Assembly: GCA_905216145.1 (NCBI GenBank)
Contig: CAJMST010000001.1
Coordinates: forward strand, 62,001 to 126,000
DNA from: an uncultured bacterium
Lineage (GTDB): Bacteria > Actinomycetota > Coriobacteriia > Coriobacteriales > Coriobacteriaceae
Length of the DNA stretch: 64,000 nucleotides
Direction: 5' to 3'
In this document: positions 41,747 through 50,254 of the stretch, one piece after another
Layout of the letters: every line of letters starts with the position of its first letter
Numbering within the stretch: the stretch's first letter is position 1
The notes under the pieces: generated by a model
Database searches by the model: none
What the model saw: the letters and a program-made list of their open reading frames with translations, nothing else
What the model was told of the DNA's origin: nothing
Program-made: the position numbers and the translations under genes

Positions 41747-44242
41747 ATGACCGCAACCGCCAGTCGAACCACCAACCGCAGACCCGAGCTTTTGGCGCCC
41801 GCCGGAGGGCCCGAGCCCTTTGCCGCCGCACTCGCCGCCGGGGCAGACGCCATCTACTGCGGCATGGGCAGCTTCAACGCCCGCCGCAAGGCCACTAACT
41901 TTACCGACGAGGCCTTTGAGCAAGCCTGCCGCGCCGCGCATCTAGCCGGGTCGCGCGTCTACGTCACGGTAAACATCGTCATCAAGCAGTCCGAGATGAG
42001 CGATGCGCTGCAACTCATCCATCGCTGCTCCACGCTGGGCGCCGACGCCTTCATTATCCAGGACTGGGGCCTGTTCTTTGAGGTCAAGCGCACTATGCCC
42101 GGCATCGAGACGCATATCTCGACCCAGGCGAACATCCATGATGACCGTGGAACCCTTTGGTGCCGCGAGCAGGGCGCCGACCGCGTGACTCTCTCGCGCG
42201 AGCTCTCCATCGACGAGATCGCCGCCATCCACGACGCCGCGCCCGATGTCGACCTCGAGGTCTTTAGCCACGGCGCCATCTGCTTTTGCTACTCGGGCCT
42301 GTGCCTGCTTTCGAGCTTTGCCATGGCGGGCCGCTCGGCCAACCGCGGCATGTGCGCTCAGCCCTGTCGCCTGCCTTACGAGCTGATCGACGAGAGCGGC
42401 CGCTCGCTCTCCCCTGCCGGTCGCGAGCGCGCGCTGTGCCCGCGCGACACCAACACGTCGCAGCTTGTTCGCCGTCTGTATGACGCCGGCGCCGCATCGC
42501 TCAAGCTCGAGGGCCGCATGAAGGCTCCCGATTACGTGTACTCCATCGTCGATGTGTACCGTCACCAGATTGACGATATGCTGGCCGATGTTTCGACCTC
42601 CAAGGATGAGGATGCAGCCCGACAGCGCCAGCTCAAGCGCTGCTTTAATCGCGACTTCACGCACGCCTACCAGAATGGCACCTCGGGCGACGAGATGATG
42701 AGCTACGAGCGCTCCAACAACCGCGGCCAGATTGTGGGCACGGTGCTGGGCAGCCGTCTGGCCAACCGCGATGTGCGCGGGCTCAAGCCCGACGACCGCC
42801 GTCGCCGCGCTGCCATCGCCCGCATTGAGCTGTTTGAGCCCGTGGGCAAGGGCGACCTGCTGGAACTTCGTCACGACGATGAGTTCGACCAATTCCTGAC
42901 CACCATCGCCGCCGATGATGCCGCCGCCGGCGATATCATCGAATGCCGCGTGCCCCGCAGCATGCCCGAGGGCTGCCGCGTGCGCGTGATTCGAAGCCAG
43001 CGCGCCATTGACGCTGCCGGCGCTGCGCTCAAACGCGATGTGCTGCGCCGCCGCTCTGTAGACGTGTCCGTTGTGGCGCGTCTAGGCGAGCCGTTTACCG
43101 TTACGCTCACCTGCTGTGACGATCCTTCGCTTACGGCCACGGCCACGGGCTTTACCGTCGAGGCTGCCAAGACCCGCGCCGTCGAGGCATCCGATCTGGT
43201 TGAGCACGTCGGGCGCATGGGCTCCTCTCCCTTTGAGGCCGCAAGCTTTGACGTTTCGCTCGACGCCGGCTGCGGTATGGGCTTTTCTGCCGTACACAAG
43301 GTGCGCGCCGCCGCTTGTAAGGCGCTGGAAGAGGCCATTCTGGCACCGTACGAGGAGCGCGCGAAAACGCTCGAGCTGCCGGCGATTGTAACCAATGATT
43401 CCCACCCCGCGCCCGAGCGCTACCGCGATGAGCCGCAGATCTGCGCCACCGTCACCTCGCTCGAGGCCGCCGAGGCCGCTCGCGCCGAGGGTGCAACGCG
43501 CATCTACATGACCACCGACGCGCTCGATGCGGCCGAGCTCTCCCCCGCCGATGCATTTGAGCAGGGCATCGTACCCGTGCTCGACGAGGTCTGCCGCGCC
43601 GTTGACCACGTACGCGTCGACCCGTGGGTTGTTGCCGGCGCCACGGTCGCTATTGGCAACATCTCTGAGCTTGCCCTGGCCGCCCAGGTTGGCGCCACGG
43701 CCGAGATTCGCTCTTGTCTGCCGGTGCACAACACGCCCTGCATGGAGGCGCTTGCCGAGCGCGGAGCCGGTGCGTTTTGGCTCTCGCCCGAGATCACGCT
43801 CGACGAGATTGTCTCGCTCGGCGCCGCCGCGCCCGCGGCTCTGGGCATCACCGTCTTTGGCCGCCCGCGCGTTATGACGAGCGAGCACTGCATCCTGCAG
43901 GTGGCCAATGGCTGCATCCACGATTGCGCCAACTGCCGCCTGCGCGCCCGCAAGCTGTCGCTCAAGAATATCGACGGCAAGGTCATGCCCGTGCGCACCG
44001 ACATCCATGGCCGCTCTCGCTTGTACGACGCCTATCCCATCGACCTTACGCCGCAGGTTCCACAGCTGCTCGATGCCGGCGTGCGCCGTCTTATGGTTGA
44101 CGGAACCCTGCTCGAAGCCGATGAGATTGGCCGTGCCGTTGCTCGTGTCCGCCGCGCCATTGAGGCAGCTCAGGCAGGTCGCAAGCCCGCTGCCCGCCTG
44201 CGCGGCGCCACCTCGGGCTGCATGTTTGTGGGAATTAGCTAA
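41747..44242 (+). CDS. peptidase U32 family protein (RlhA/YdcP-like)
   Basis: 831 aa; the ATG has GAAAGGCAGGA upstream. The N-terminal U32 domain has PELLAPAGGPEPFAAALAAGADAIYCG and the U32 signature EVFSHGAICFCYSGLC, then SANRGMCAQPCR. The C-terminal third has another Cys cluster, ANGCIHDCANCRLR. U32 members with this long form include RlhA, which acts in 23S rRNA hydroxylation, and annotated collagenase-like proteases. An RNA-modification role fits the pseudouridine synthase next door. Exact function uncertain. Confidence 0.85.
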   Translation: MTATASRTTNRRPELLAPAGGPEPFAAALAAGADAIYCGMGSFNARRKATNFTDEAFEQACRAAHLAGSRVYVTVNIVIKQSEMSDALQLIHRCSTLGADAFIIQDWGLFFEVKRTMPGIETHISTQANIHDDRGTLWCREQGADRVTLSRELSIDEIAAIHDAAPDVDLEVFSHGAICFCYSGLCLLSSFAMAGRSANRGMCAQPCRLPYELIDESGRSLSPAGRERALCPRDTNTSQLVRRLYDAGAASLKLEGRMKAPDYVYSIVDVYRHQIDDMLADVSTSKDEDAARQRQLKRCFNRDFTHAYQNGTSGDEMMSYERSNNRGQIVGTVLGSRLANRDVRGLKPDDRRRRAAIARIELFEPVGKGDLLELRHDDEFDQFLTTIAADDAAAGDIIECRVPRSMPEGCRVRVIRSQRAIDAAGAALKRDVLRRRSVDVSVVARLGEPFTVTLTCCDDPSLTATATGFTVEAAKTRAVEASDLVEHVGRMGSSPFEAASFDVSLDAGCGMGFSAVHKVRAAACKALEEAILAPYEERAKTLELPAIVTNDSHPAPERYRDEPQICATVTSLEAAEAARAEGATRIYMTTDALDAAELSPADAFEQGIVPVLDEVCRAVDHVRVDPWVVAGATVAIGNISELALAAQVGATAEIRSCLPVHNTPCMEALAERGAGAFWLSPEITLDEIVSLGAAAPAALGITVFGRPRVMTSEHCILQVANGCIHDCANCRLRARKLSLKNIDGKVMPVRTDIHGRSRLYDAYPIDLTPQVPQLLDAGVRRLMVDGTLLEADEIGRAVARVRRAIEAAQAGRKPAARLRGATSGCMFVGIS

Positions 44243-44257
44243 CCGAAAGGCTTACAC

Positions 44258-44917
44258 GTGAACGAAGAACCTCAAGTCCTCTACTGCGACGCCTGGCTCA
44301 TGGCCATCGATAAGCCCGCCGGCATGATCGTCCACGGCGACGGCACCGGTGAGCGCACACTTACCGACTACGCCAGCGACCTTTTGCTGGCGATGGGCGA
44401 CGGCTTTGCCGCGACCGACATGCAGCCGCTCAACCGCCTGGACCGCAACACCACCGGCGTGGTGCTGTTCTCGCTCGACAAGCAGACGCAGCCCGCCTTT
44501 GACCAGATGGTGAACGACCACGCCTTCGAAAAGCACTATCTGGCGCTGGCCGAGGGCAAGATCGACTGGAACGAGAAGCTCATCGACAAGCCCATCGCCC
44601 GCGACCGTCACGACAGCCGCAAGATGCGCGTCGGCGCCAGCGGCAAGCCGTCTCAGACGCGCGTGAAGGTGCTCAAGCGTCTTAAGAGCCGTCGTGGCCT
44701 GCCCACGCGCTCGTATATCGATGTCGAGCTGCTCACCGGCCGCAAGCACCAAATCCGTGTACATCTGGCGAGCGAGCGTCATCCCCTGGTAGGCGACGAG
44801 CTCTACGGCACGCCGCGTCCCTGCGGCCTGATGCTCCATGCCCACAGCGTGTCCTTCACGCATCCCGTTACCGGCGAGCACATCCACATCGAAGCCCCCT
44901 GCCCCTGGGAGCCCTAA
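44258..44917 (+). CDS. RluA family pseudouridine synthase
   Basis: 219 aa from a GTG at 44258 with GAAAGG. It lacks the N-terminal S4 domain of larger members. Motif I: VLYCDAWLMAIDKPAGMIVH. The catalytic Asp is in LNRLDRNTTGVVLF. Motif III: LLTGRKHQIRVHLAS. It lies 15 bp after the U32 gene, so the pair is an operon. The target rRNA or tRNA site is not known. Confidence 0.9.
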   Translation: MNEEPQVLYCDAWLMAIDKPAGMIVHGDGTGERTLTDYASDLLLAMGDGFAATDMQPLNRLDRNTTGVVLFSLDKQTQPAFDQMVNDHAFEKHYLALAEGKIDWNEKLIDKPIARDRHDSRKMRVGASGKPSQTRVKVLKRLKSRRGLPTRSYIDVELLTGRKHQIRVHLASERHPLVGDELYGTPRPCGLMLHAHSVSFTHPVTGEHIHIEAPCPWEP

Positions 44918-44926
44918 AACCCGCCG

Positions 44927-45012
44927 AAAAGGGACAGGTTTATTTTGGCAGGTTTTATCTGGACAAACGTCAAAACCACCACAAAGGTTCCTGTCCCTTC
45001 GCGGTGGTTTTG
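44927..45012. repeat. interleaved inverted repeats between convergent genes
   Basis: AAGGGACAGG (44929-44938) pairs with CCTGTCCCTT (44990-44999), and CAAAACCACC (44971-44980) pairs with GGTGGTTTTG (45003-45012). The order 1-2-1'-2' means both stems can form only as a pseudoknot, or else they compete. It lies between rluA and the deoR-like gene, so it may act in transcript ending; it could also be a dispersed repeat. Confidence 0.6.
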
Positions 45013-45033
45013 GCCTTAGCCCGTCCCCTGCTG

Positions 45034-45780
45034 TTAGACCGTGATGACGTTGTCCATTGCCCGGTACTTGGCAGGGACATCGCCTGCGGTAATAATCGTT
45101 GCGTCGCGGAAGTCCGCGAACTTGACGGGCGCCACCATGCCAAATTTACTGGCGTCCGAGATTACGAAGCGCTTGGCCGTATGGCGCATCGAGATGCGCT
45201 TAACCTGCGCCTCCTCGATATCGGGCGCCGTGAAGCCCTGCTCGGCGGCAATGCCGTTAGAACCCCAAAAACCACAGTTGAAGTTGTAGCGGTCCAGGGT
45301 CGCCAGGGCATCGGGGCCAACGAGCGCCTCGGTCTCGGGCTTGAGCTCGCCGCCCAGCACCACGGTGCGCATACCGCGCAGGGCGAGATGCTGAGCATGA
45401 AGCACGGAGTCGGTCACATAGGTGACGCCCTCAAGGAGTGGAAGATGCTCAATGAGCCTGAGCGTCGTCGAGCCCGAATCGATATACACAAAGCTCTCGG
45501 GCTCCACCAGCGCCGCCGCACGGGCGCAGATACGCTCCTTGTCGTCGTTATGAAGATCGCTGCGCTCATTAAGCGTTAGGTCGCGCGTCACGTGCGCGCG
45601 CTCAAGGCTCGTCGCTCCGCCGTGCACCTTGGCGATACGGTGTGCTCGGTCGAGCGTCTGCAGGTCGCGCCGAATGGTAGACGCCGTCACGCCCAGGGCC
45701 TCAGCAAGCTCTGGCACGGTAACCGAGCCAGCCTGTTGCACCATCGACACAATCGCGTTGAGCCTATCTTCCGCAAGCAT
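45034..45780 (-). CDS. DeoR family transcriptional regulator
   Basis: 248 aa. The N-terminal DeoR HTH reads RLNAIVSMVQQAGSVTVPELAEALGVTASTIRRDLQTLD. The C-terminal sugar-phosphate-sensing domain includes FVYIDSGSTTLRLIEHL and GVTYVTDSVLHAQHLA. Three bases separate it from the oxidoreductase stop, so the two are co-transcribed. Likely controls its own operon in response to a phosphorylated sugar (family knowledge). Confidence 0.9.
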   Translation of the reverse strand: MLAEDRLNAIVSMVQQAGSVTVPELAEALGVTASTIRRDLQTLDRAHRIAKVHGGATSLERAHVTRDLTLNERSDLHNDDKERICARAAALVEPESFVYIDSGSTTLRLIEHLPLLEGVTYVTDSVLHAQHLALRGMRTVVLGGELKPETEALVGPDALATLDRYNFNCGFWGSNGIAAEQGFTAPDIEEAQVKRISMRHTAKRFVISDASKFGMVAPVKFADFRDATIITAGDVPAKYRAMDNVITV

Positions 45781-45783
45781 CGC

Positions 45784-46863
45784 TTACTCCTCCTCGGGGT
45801 ACACGACTCCCCAGTCGGCGCGAAGCTTGGTCATAAGCTCCATAACATCAGAAGCATAATCCAGCAGCTCGCGCTTGGAGTCGTCGCCGGCAACGGCCTT
45901 CTCAAGATCGGCCATCTCATAGCAAAGGGCGTAAGCCTCGGTGCCGGCGTGGACCTCCTCACGGTGACCGTCTGCAGTCCACACGATGGTCGCATGATCG
46001 GCGCGCGGATACTCGTTTATCTCGATATAGCACTTGTCGAAGCTGACAACCGAGCGCTTGGGCTGCTTGGAGTGGAGCGTGAGGCTCACCACGCCCAGCT
46101 GCTGTTCGGCATTACGGCAGACGATGCCGCCCGCAACGTCGACACCAGTCTCACAGGTGTTGCCCAGCGAGACAACCTCAGCGGGCTGGCTTGCCATAAA
46201 GAGGCGCATAACGGACAGGGCATAGACGCCGATATCGAGCATGGCACCGCCAGCAAGGTTGCGATTGTAGAAGCGGTTGGTCAGGTCGCCGTACTCCTTA
46301 TAGCTACCAAAGTTGAGCTGAGCAAGGTTCATGCGGCCAAACTCGCCGGCATCCATGCGGCGGCGCAGCTCCTGATACAAGGGCATGTGGAGCACCGTAG
46401 TGGCGTCCATGAGGACCACGTTGTGCTCGTCGGCGATGGCACGCGCCTCGTCGAGCTCAGCGGAATTGAGGGTAATGGCTTTCTCGCAGAGCACGTGCTT
46501 ACCAGCTGCCAGAGCGGCTCGCAGGTAGGTGATATGCGTGTTGTGCGGCGTGGTGATATAGACTGCGTCAATGTTCGGATCGGCGTAGAGGTCATCGACC
46601 GTTTCATAGACCTTCTCGATGCCATACTGCTCAGCAAAAGCCTGAGCCTTGGACAGCGTACGGTTGGCGACGCCCGCAAGCTTGCGGCCGGCAAGAGCGA
46701 GAGACTGAGCCATCTGGTTGGCGATAACGCCGCACCCGATCACAGCCCAGCGAAGCTCGGGAGCCGTAAAAATATCGTTGGGGAACGGCTGATCCTGGAC
46801 CGAGGCAAACGCCGCCTTAGCGGCTGCTTCGGCGTCGAGCGGAGCCTGTTTGGAATCTGCCAT
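45784..46863 (-). CDS. Gfo/Idh/MocA family oxidoreductase
   Basis: 359 aa. The N-terminal Rossmann fold has ELRWAVIGCGVIANQMAQSL (about residue 37 onward) and the family motif region KHVLCEKAITLNSAELDEA, where the usual EKP is EKA. The C-terminal domain has GGAMLDIGVYALSVMRLF, with the conserved D-x-G-x-Y. It acts on an unknown sugar, inositol or amino-sugar derivative with NAD(P). Operon with the DeoR-like gene. Confidence 0.88.
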   Translation of the reverse strand: MADSKQAPLDAEAAAKAAFASVQDQPFPNDIFTAPELRWAVIGCGVIANQMAQSLALAGRKLAGVANRTLSKAQAFAEQYGIEKVYETVDDLYADPNIDAVYITTPHNTHITYLRAALAAGKHVLCEKAITLNSAELDEARAIADEHNVVLMDATTVLHMPLYQELRRRMDAGEFGRMNLAQLNFGSYKEYGDLTNRFYNRNLAGGAMLDIGVYALSVMRLFMASQPAEVVSLGNTCETGVDVAGGIVCRNAEQQLGVVSLTLHSKQPKRSVVSFDKCYIEINEYPRADHATIVWTADGHREEVHAGTEAYALCYEMADLEKAVAGDDSKRELLDYASDVMELMTKLRADWGVVYPEEE

Positions 46864-46994
46864 TATGTGCCTCCTGAGTTATCGGAAGTCCTTCATTTCT
46901 AACAACCCTATATTCGCACAATTGCGCGCGTATCTGCTCGTGTTTGCGTGTTTATTTGCTTATCGGTCATTATTTAGCCGTAGTTGGCAGATGT

Positions 46995-47045
46995 TTGCGC
47001 GGCTATGCGCATTATCGCGCAAGGCTATGCGCGTAAATGCGCATG
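46995..47045. promoter_or_regulatory. operator candidate upstream of the oxidoreductase-deoR operon
   Basis: TTGCGCG (46995-47001) pairs with CGCGCAA (47016-47022). GGCTATGCGC is repeated at 47001 and 47023, exactly 22 bp apart (two helical turns). ATGCGCAT-like palindromes continue to 47045. It lies in the 487-bp gap (46864-47350) before this operon, which otherwise has no gene. A DeoR-type binding region is likely. Confidence 0.5.
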
Positions 47046-47167
47046 CAACGATTCTTGTGAAACATAAAGAGGCGAAACACCAAAGCCCTAAAAGACAGAG
47101 CCAGCTGCATTACTTCACCCCTATGGGGGCACCAGACATCAAAGGACCGTCCCAAACTGCCGGCACA

Positions 47168-47290
47168 TAGAGTCTGCCCCCCAACGACCGGTCATTTAAG
47201 TCTGTCCCCAATAAATGGTCCCCAATGAATGCCAAGCGACTTCCGCTCATTTAAGTCTGTCCCCAATGAGTACCCAATGAGTAGGGATAG
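47168..47290. repeat. degenerate AAGTCTGTCCCC repeats
   Basis: TCATTTAAGTCTGTCCCCAA occurs at about 47192 and again at about 47247. Partial copies (AGTCTGCCCCCCAA, GGTCCCCAATGAAT, TACCCAATGAGT) lie around them. Low-complexity dispersed repeat near the boundary of the 40-kb block. Confidence 0.6.
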
Positions 47291-47325
47291 AAAAAGGCCC
47301 GGGTGCCGTGGCATCCGGGCCTTTG
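47291..47325 (-). terminator. intrinsic terminator after rplX
   Basis: Minus-strand stem AAAGGCCCGGATGCC pairs with GGCACCCGGGCCTTT, followed by five T. It sits 26 bp beyond the rplX stop. It closes the rplC-rplX transcript, which in an intact superoperon would read on into rplE. Confidence 0.88.
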
Positions 47326-47350
47326 CTAGCAACTTGATGTTGCGGGCAGC

Positions 47351-47656
47351 TTAGAACTTGTGGCCGCACTTCTTGCAGACGCGCAGCTTGTTCTTGCCGT
47401 CCTTCTCGTGACCGACGCGGGTAACCTTACCGCACTCGGGGCAAACGAGATTGACGTTGGAGGCGTCGATAGGAGCCTCCTGCGAAACGATGCCGCCCTG
47501 CTGGTTGGCAGCGTTGGGCTTGACGGCCTTCTTGACGACCGAAACGCCCTCGACAACGACCTTGTTCTCGGCGGGGAGAGCACGCAGGACAACGCCCTGC
47601 TTGCCGCGATCCTTACCAGAGAGAACCTGGACCTTATCGCCCTTCTTGATATACAT
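47351..47656 (-). CDS. rplX: 50S ribosomal protein L24
   Basis: 101 aa; an early assembly protein at the 5' end of 23S rRNA. The KOW motif region KKGDKVQVLSGKDRGKQGVV is N-terminal, and a CPECGKVTRVGHEKDGKNK zinc-ribbon-like CxxC...CxxC tail is C-terminal. Normally it is followed directly by rplE; here a terminator and 40 kb follow. Confidence 0.96.
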   Translation of the reverse strand: MYIKKGDKVQVLSGKDRGKQGVVLRALPAENKVVVEGVSVVKKAVKPNAANQQGGIVSQEAPIDASNVNLVCPECGKVTRVGHEKDGKNKLRVCKKCGHKF

Positions 47657-47669
47657 ATATCTCCCCTAA

Positions 47670-48038
47670 CTACAGGGTCTCGGGAGCGAGCGAGACGATC
47701 TTCATGTACTTCTTGTCACGAAGCTCGCGAGCGACAGGCCCGAAGATACGGGTGCCGACGGGCGAACCATCGTTGTTGATGACAACGCAGGCGTTCTCAT
47801 CAAAGCGAATATAGGAGCCATCCTTGCGGCGGATCTCCTTAACGGTGCGAACGACGACGCAACGGACAACGTCCTTCTTCTTGACGTTGGCGCCAGGGGT
47901 AGCCTCCTGGACAGCACCGATGAACACATCGCCGATGCCTGCATAACGACGCTTGGAACCGCCAAGCACCTTGATGCAGCGAATCTTGCGAGCGCCGGAG
48001 TTGTCGGCGACGTTCAGCATGGTTTGCATCTGAATCAT
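47670..48038 (-). CDS. rplN: 50S ribosomal protein L14
   Basis: 122 aa. Begins MIQMQTMLNVADNSGARKIRCIKVLGG and has RRKDGSYIRFDENACVVIN and the C-terminal GTRIFGPVARELRDKKYMKIVSLAPE, typical of L14. 13 bp from rplX. Contacts 16S rRNA in an intersubunit bridge. Confidence 0.97.
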   Translation of the reverse strand: MIQMQTMLNVADNSGARKIRCIKVLGGSKRRYAGIGDVFIGAVQEATPGANVKKKDVVRCVVVRTVKEIRRKDGSYIRFDENACVVINNDGSPVGTRIFGPVARELRDKKYMKIVSLAPETL

Positions 48039-48156
48039 GGTAGATGTTCCTCCGAACTAAGAACCGAAGAGAGGTGCGCAGCCTTTACGCGGCCCGTGGT
48101 ATGCAAGCCAGGCATACGCACATCTTCGGAAACGTACAAGTCGTAAGAGCGACTGC

Positions 48157-48417
48157 TTATTTAGCACGCTCGACGACCTCGATGAGGCGCCAACGCTTCA
48201 TCTTGGACATAGGACGGGTCTCCATAACGCGGACGGTATCGCCCACGCCAGCCGTGCACTCCTCGTCGTGAGCGTGCAGCTTCTTGGAGCTGGTCATCAT
48301 CTTGCCGTACTTGGGGTGACGCTTGCGCTCGGTGATGGTGACAACAATGGTCTTGGCACCGGAGACGGAGGTAACGACACCCGTACGGACCTTACGCGAG
48401 TTACGCGAATCAGTCAT
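48157..48417 (-). CDS. rpsQ: 30S ribosomal protein S17
   Basis: 86 aa OB-fold protein. Family blocks RKVRTGVVTSVSGAKTIVV, HPKYGKMMTSSKKLHAHDEE and GDTVRVMETRPMSKMKRWRL are clear. Followed by rplN after a 118-bp gap that is longer than usual. Confidence 0.96.
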   Translation of the reverse strand: MTDSRNSRKVRTGVVTSVSGAKTIVVTITERKRHPKYGKMMTSSKKLHAHDEECTAGVGDTVRVMETRPMSKMKRWRLIEVVERAK

Positions 48418-48433
48418 GTTCTCTCCTTAGGTC

Positions 48434-48649
48434 CTACTCGGCGACAGCGGACTTCTCCGCTGCGATCTCGCGGGCGCGCTGCTCCGTGAGGACGCGAGCG
48501 ATGTCCTTCTTCACGGTGTTGACGCGAGCGGTGTTGTCCAGCTGGCTGGTGGCCATCTGGAAACGAAGGTTAAAGAGCTCGGCGCGCATTTCCTTCAGCT
48601 TCTCAACGAGCTGAGCGTCCGAGAGCTCACGAATCTCTGCGGGCTTCAT
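48434..48649 (-). CDS. rpmC: 50S ribosomal protein L29
   Basis: 71 aa, two-helix protein at the tunnel exit. MKPAEIRELSDAQLVEKLKE and the LFNLRFQMATSQLDNTARV signature identify L29. Its start overlaps the rplP stop by one base. Confidence 0.96.
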   Translation of the reverse strand: MKPAEIRELSDAQLVEKLKEMRAELFNLRFQMATSQLDNTARVNTVKKDIARVLTEQRAREIAAEKSAVAE

Positions 48650-49152
48650 TAGTTCTCCTCCTTGGCGGCGGCGGCGTCCTCAGCAGCCCACTTGGCCTCG
48701 AGAGCGGCCTCCTCAGCCATCTCCTTCTCGATGCGCTGCTCAGCGTTCTTAGCAGCAACAATCTTGGTCTTGATGGGGAGCTTGTGCTGCGCAAGACGCA
48801 GAGCCTCGCGAGCGACCTCCTCGGGAACACCCTTGACCTCGAACATGATGCGGCCGGGCTTGACGACGGCCACCCACTCCTCGGGGTTACCCTTACCAGA
48901 ACCCATGCGAGTCTCGGCAGGCTTCTTGGTGATGGGCTTATCGGGGAAGATCGTGATGTAGACACGACCGCCACGCTTCATGTAGCGGGTCATGGCAATA
49001 CGAGCGGCCTCGATCTGACGGTTGGTGATCCAATGGGCCTCGAGAGCCTGGATACCAAACTCGCCGAAATGCAGCTCGGTATTACCCTTGGCCTGGCCCT
49101 TCATGGAGCCACGCTGCACCTTGCGGTGAAGAATACGCTTAGGGGCAAGCAC
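48649..49152 (-). CDS. rplP: 50S ribosomal protein L16 with C-terminal extension
   Basis: 167 aa against about 137 in most bacteria. The core is standard: MLAPKRILHRKVQRG, GNTELHFGEFGIQALE, RVYITIFPDKPITKKP and RMGSGKGNPEEWVAVVKPG. The last 30 or so residues after TKIVAAK form an Ala/Glu-rich charged helix, an extension seen in some actinobacteria. It starts within one base of rpsC. Confidence 0.96.
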   Translation of the reverse strand: MLAPKRILHRKVQRGSMKGQAKGNTELHFGEFGIQALEAHWITNRQIEAARIAMTRYMKRGGRVYITIFPDKPITKKPAETRMGSGKGNPEEWVAVVKPGRIMFEVKGVPEEVAREALRLAQHKLPIKTKIVAAKNAEQRIEKEMAEEAALEAKWAAEDAAAAKEEN

Positions 49153-49862
49153 TACTGACCCCTCCTCTCGGAGTTACGACGACGAGGACGGGAAGAGCCC
49201 TCGAGTGCAGGGTTGGGAACAGGCTGGCCCGGGAGCTTCTCGCCCAGGTAAATCCAGACCTTCACGCCGCAAGCGCCCATGGTGGTGCTGGCGACAGCCG
49301 TGCCGTAGTCGATCTTGGCACGGAGGGTGTGCAGAGGCACGCGACCCTCGCGGTACCACTCACGACGGCCCATCTCGGCACCGCCGAGACGACCGGAGCA
49401 CTGGATACGGATGCCCTTAGCGCCGGCCTTGCGGGCGGACTGGACAGCCTTGCGCATAGCGCGACGGAAGGCAACGCGGCCCTCGAGCTGCTCGGCGATA
49501 GACTGAGCAACGAGGTTGGCGTCGAGCTCGGGGCGCTTGATCTCGACAACGTCGACGGAGAGCTGGCCCTTGGAGACGCCAGCGACCTTCTCGAGCTCGG
49601 TACGGAGGGTATCGATCTCGGCACCCTTCTTACCGATGACAACGCCGGGGCGAGCAGTGAGGATGATGACCTTCACCTTGTCGCCAGCGCGCTCGATCTC
49701 GACGCGGGAGACAGCTGCGCGGGAAAGACGCTTCTCGAGGTACTTACGAATCTCGAGATCGTTACCGAGGGTCTTAGCGTAATCCTTCTCTGCGAACCAG
49801 CGGGAGCGCCAGTTCTCGGTGATGCCAAGACGGAAGCCGGTGGGGTAGACTTTCTGACCCAT
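49152..49862 (-). CDS. rpsC: 30S ribosomal protein S3
   Basis: 236 aa. The KH domain is seen as VVIGKKGAEIDTLRTELEK. The N-terminus MGQKVYPTGFRLGITENWRSRW and the C-terminal GAKGIRIQCSGRLGGAEMGR are diagnostic of S3, part of the mRNA entry helicase. Ends in a basic SSRPRRRNSERRGQ tail. Confidence 0.97.
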   Translation of the reverse strand: MGQKVYPTGFRLGITENWRSRWFAEKDYAKTLGNDLEIRKYLEKRLSRAAVSRVEIERAGDKVKVIILTARPGVVIGKKGAEIDTLRTELEKVAGVSKGQLSVDVVEIKRPELDANLVAQSIAEQLEGRVAFRRAMRKAVQSARKAGAKGIRIQCSGRLGGAEMGRREWYREGRVPLHTLRAKIDYGTAVASTTMGACGVKVWIYLGEKLPGQPVPNPALEGSSRPRRRNSERRGQ

Positions 49863-49868
49863 ACAGCT

Positions 49869-50240
49869 TTACGCCTCCTTTCGAGGAGCAACGACGACGG
49901 TGATGTGGGAAGTACGCTTCAGAATGCGAGAAGCGGAACCCTTGGCGCGGGGACGGATGCGCTTAAGCGTCGGACCCTCGTCAACATAGGCAGCGGCGAC
50001 AACCAGGTTGTCGGCACGCAGACCGTTGTTGTTCTCGGCGTTCGCAACGGCGGAACGGAGAACCTTCTCGACATCCACGGCGACGGCGCGGTCGCAGAAG
50101 TGGAGGATGTCGAAGGCCTGAGCGACAGGCTTGCGGCGGATCAGATCGACCACCAGGCGGGCCTTGCTGGGGGAAACACGCACGTACTTAGCGACGGCGC
50201 GAACCTCGGTGGCCTCAGTTTCAATAGACTTAGTTGCCAT
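49869..50240 (-). CDS. rplV: 50S ribosomal protein L22
   Basis: 123 aa; lines the exit tunnel with its beta hairpin. Core blocks AVAKYVRVSPSKARLVVDLIR and GPTLKRIRPRAKGSASRILKRTSHI are present. It lies 6 bp upstream of rpsC. Confidence 0.97.
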   Translation of the reverse strand: MATKSIETEATEVRAVAKYVRVSPSKARLVVDLIRRKPVAQAFDILHFCDRAVAVDVEKVLRSAVANAENNNGLRADNLVVAAAYVDEGPTLKRIRPRAKGSASRILKRTSHITVVVAPRKEA

Positions 50241-50254
50241 TTACGGTTAACCCC

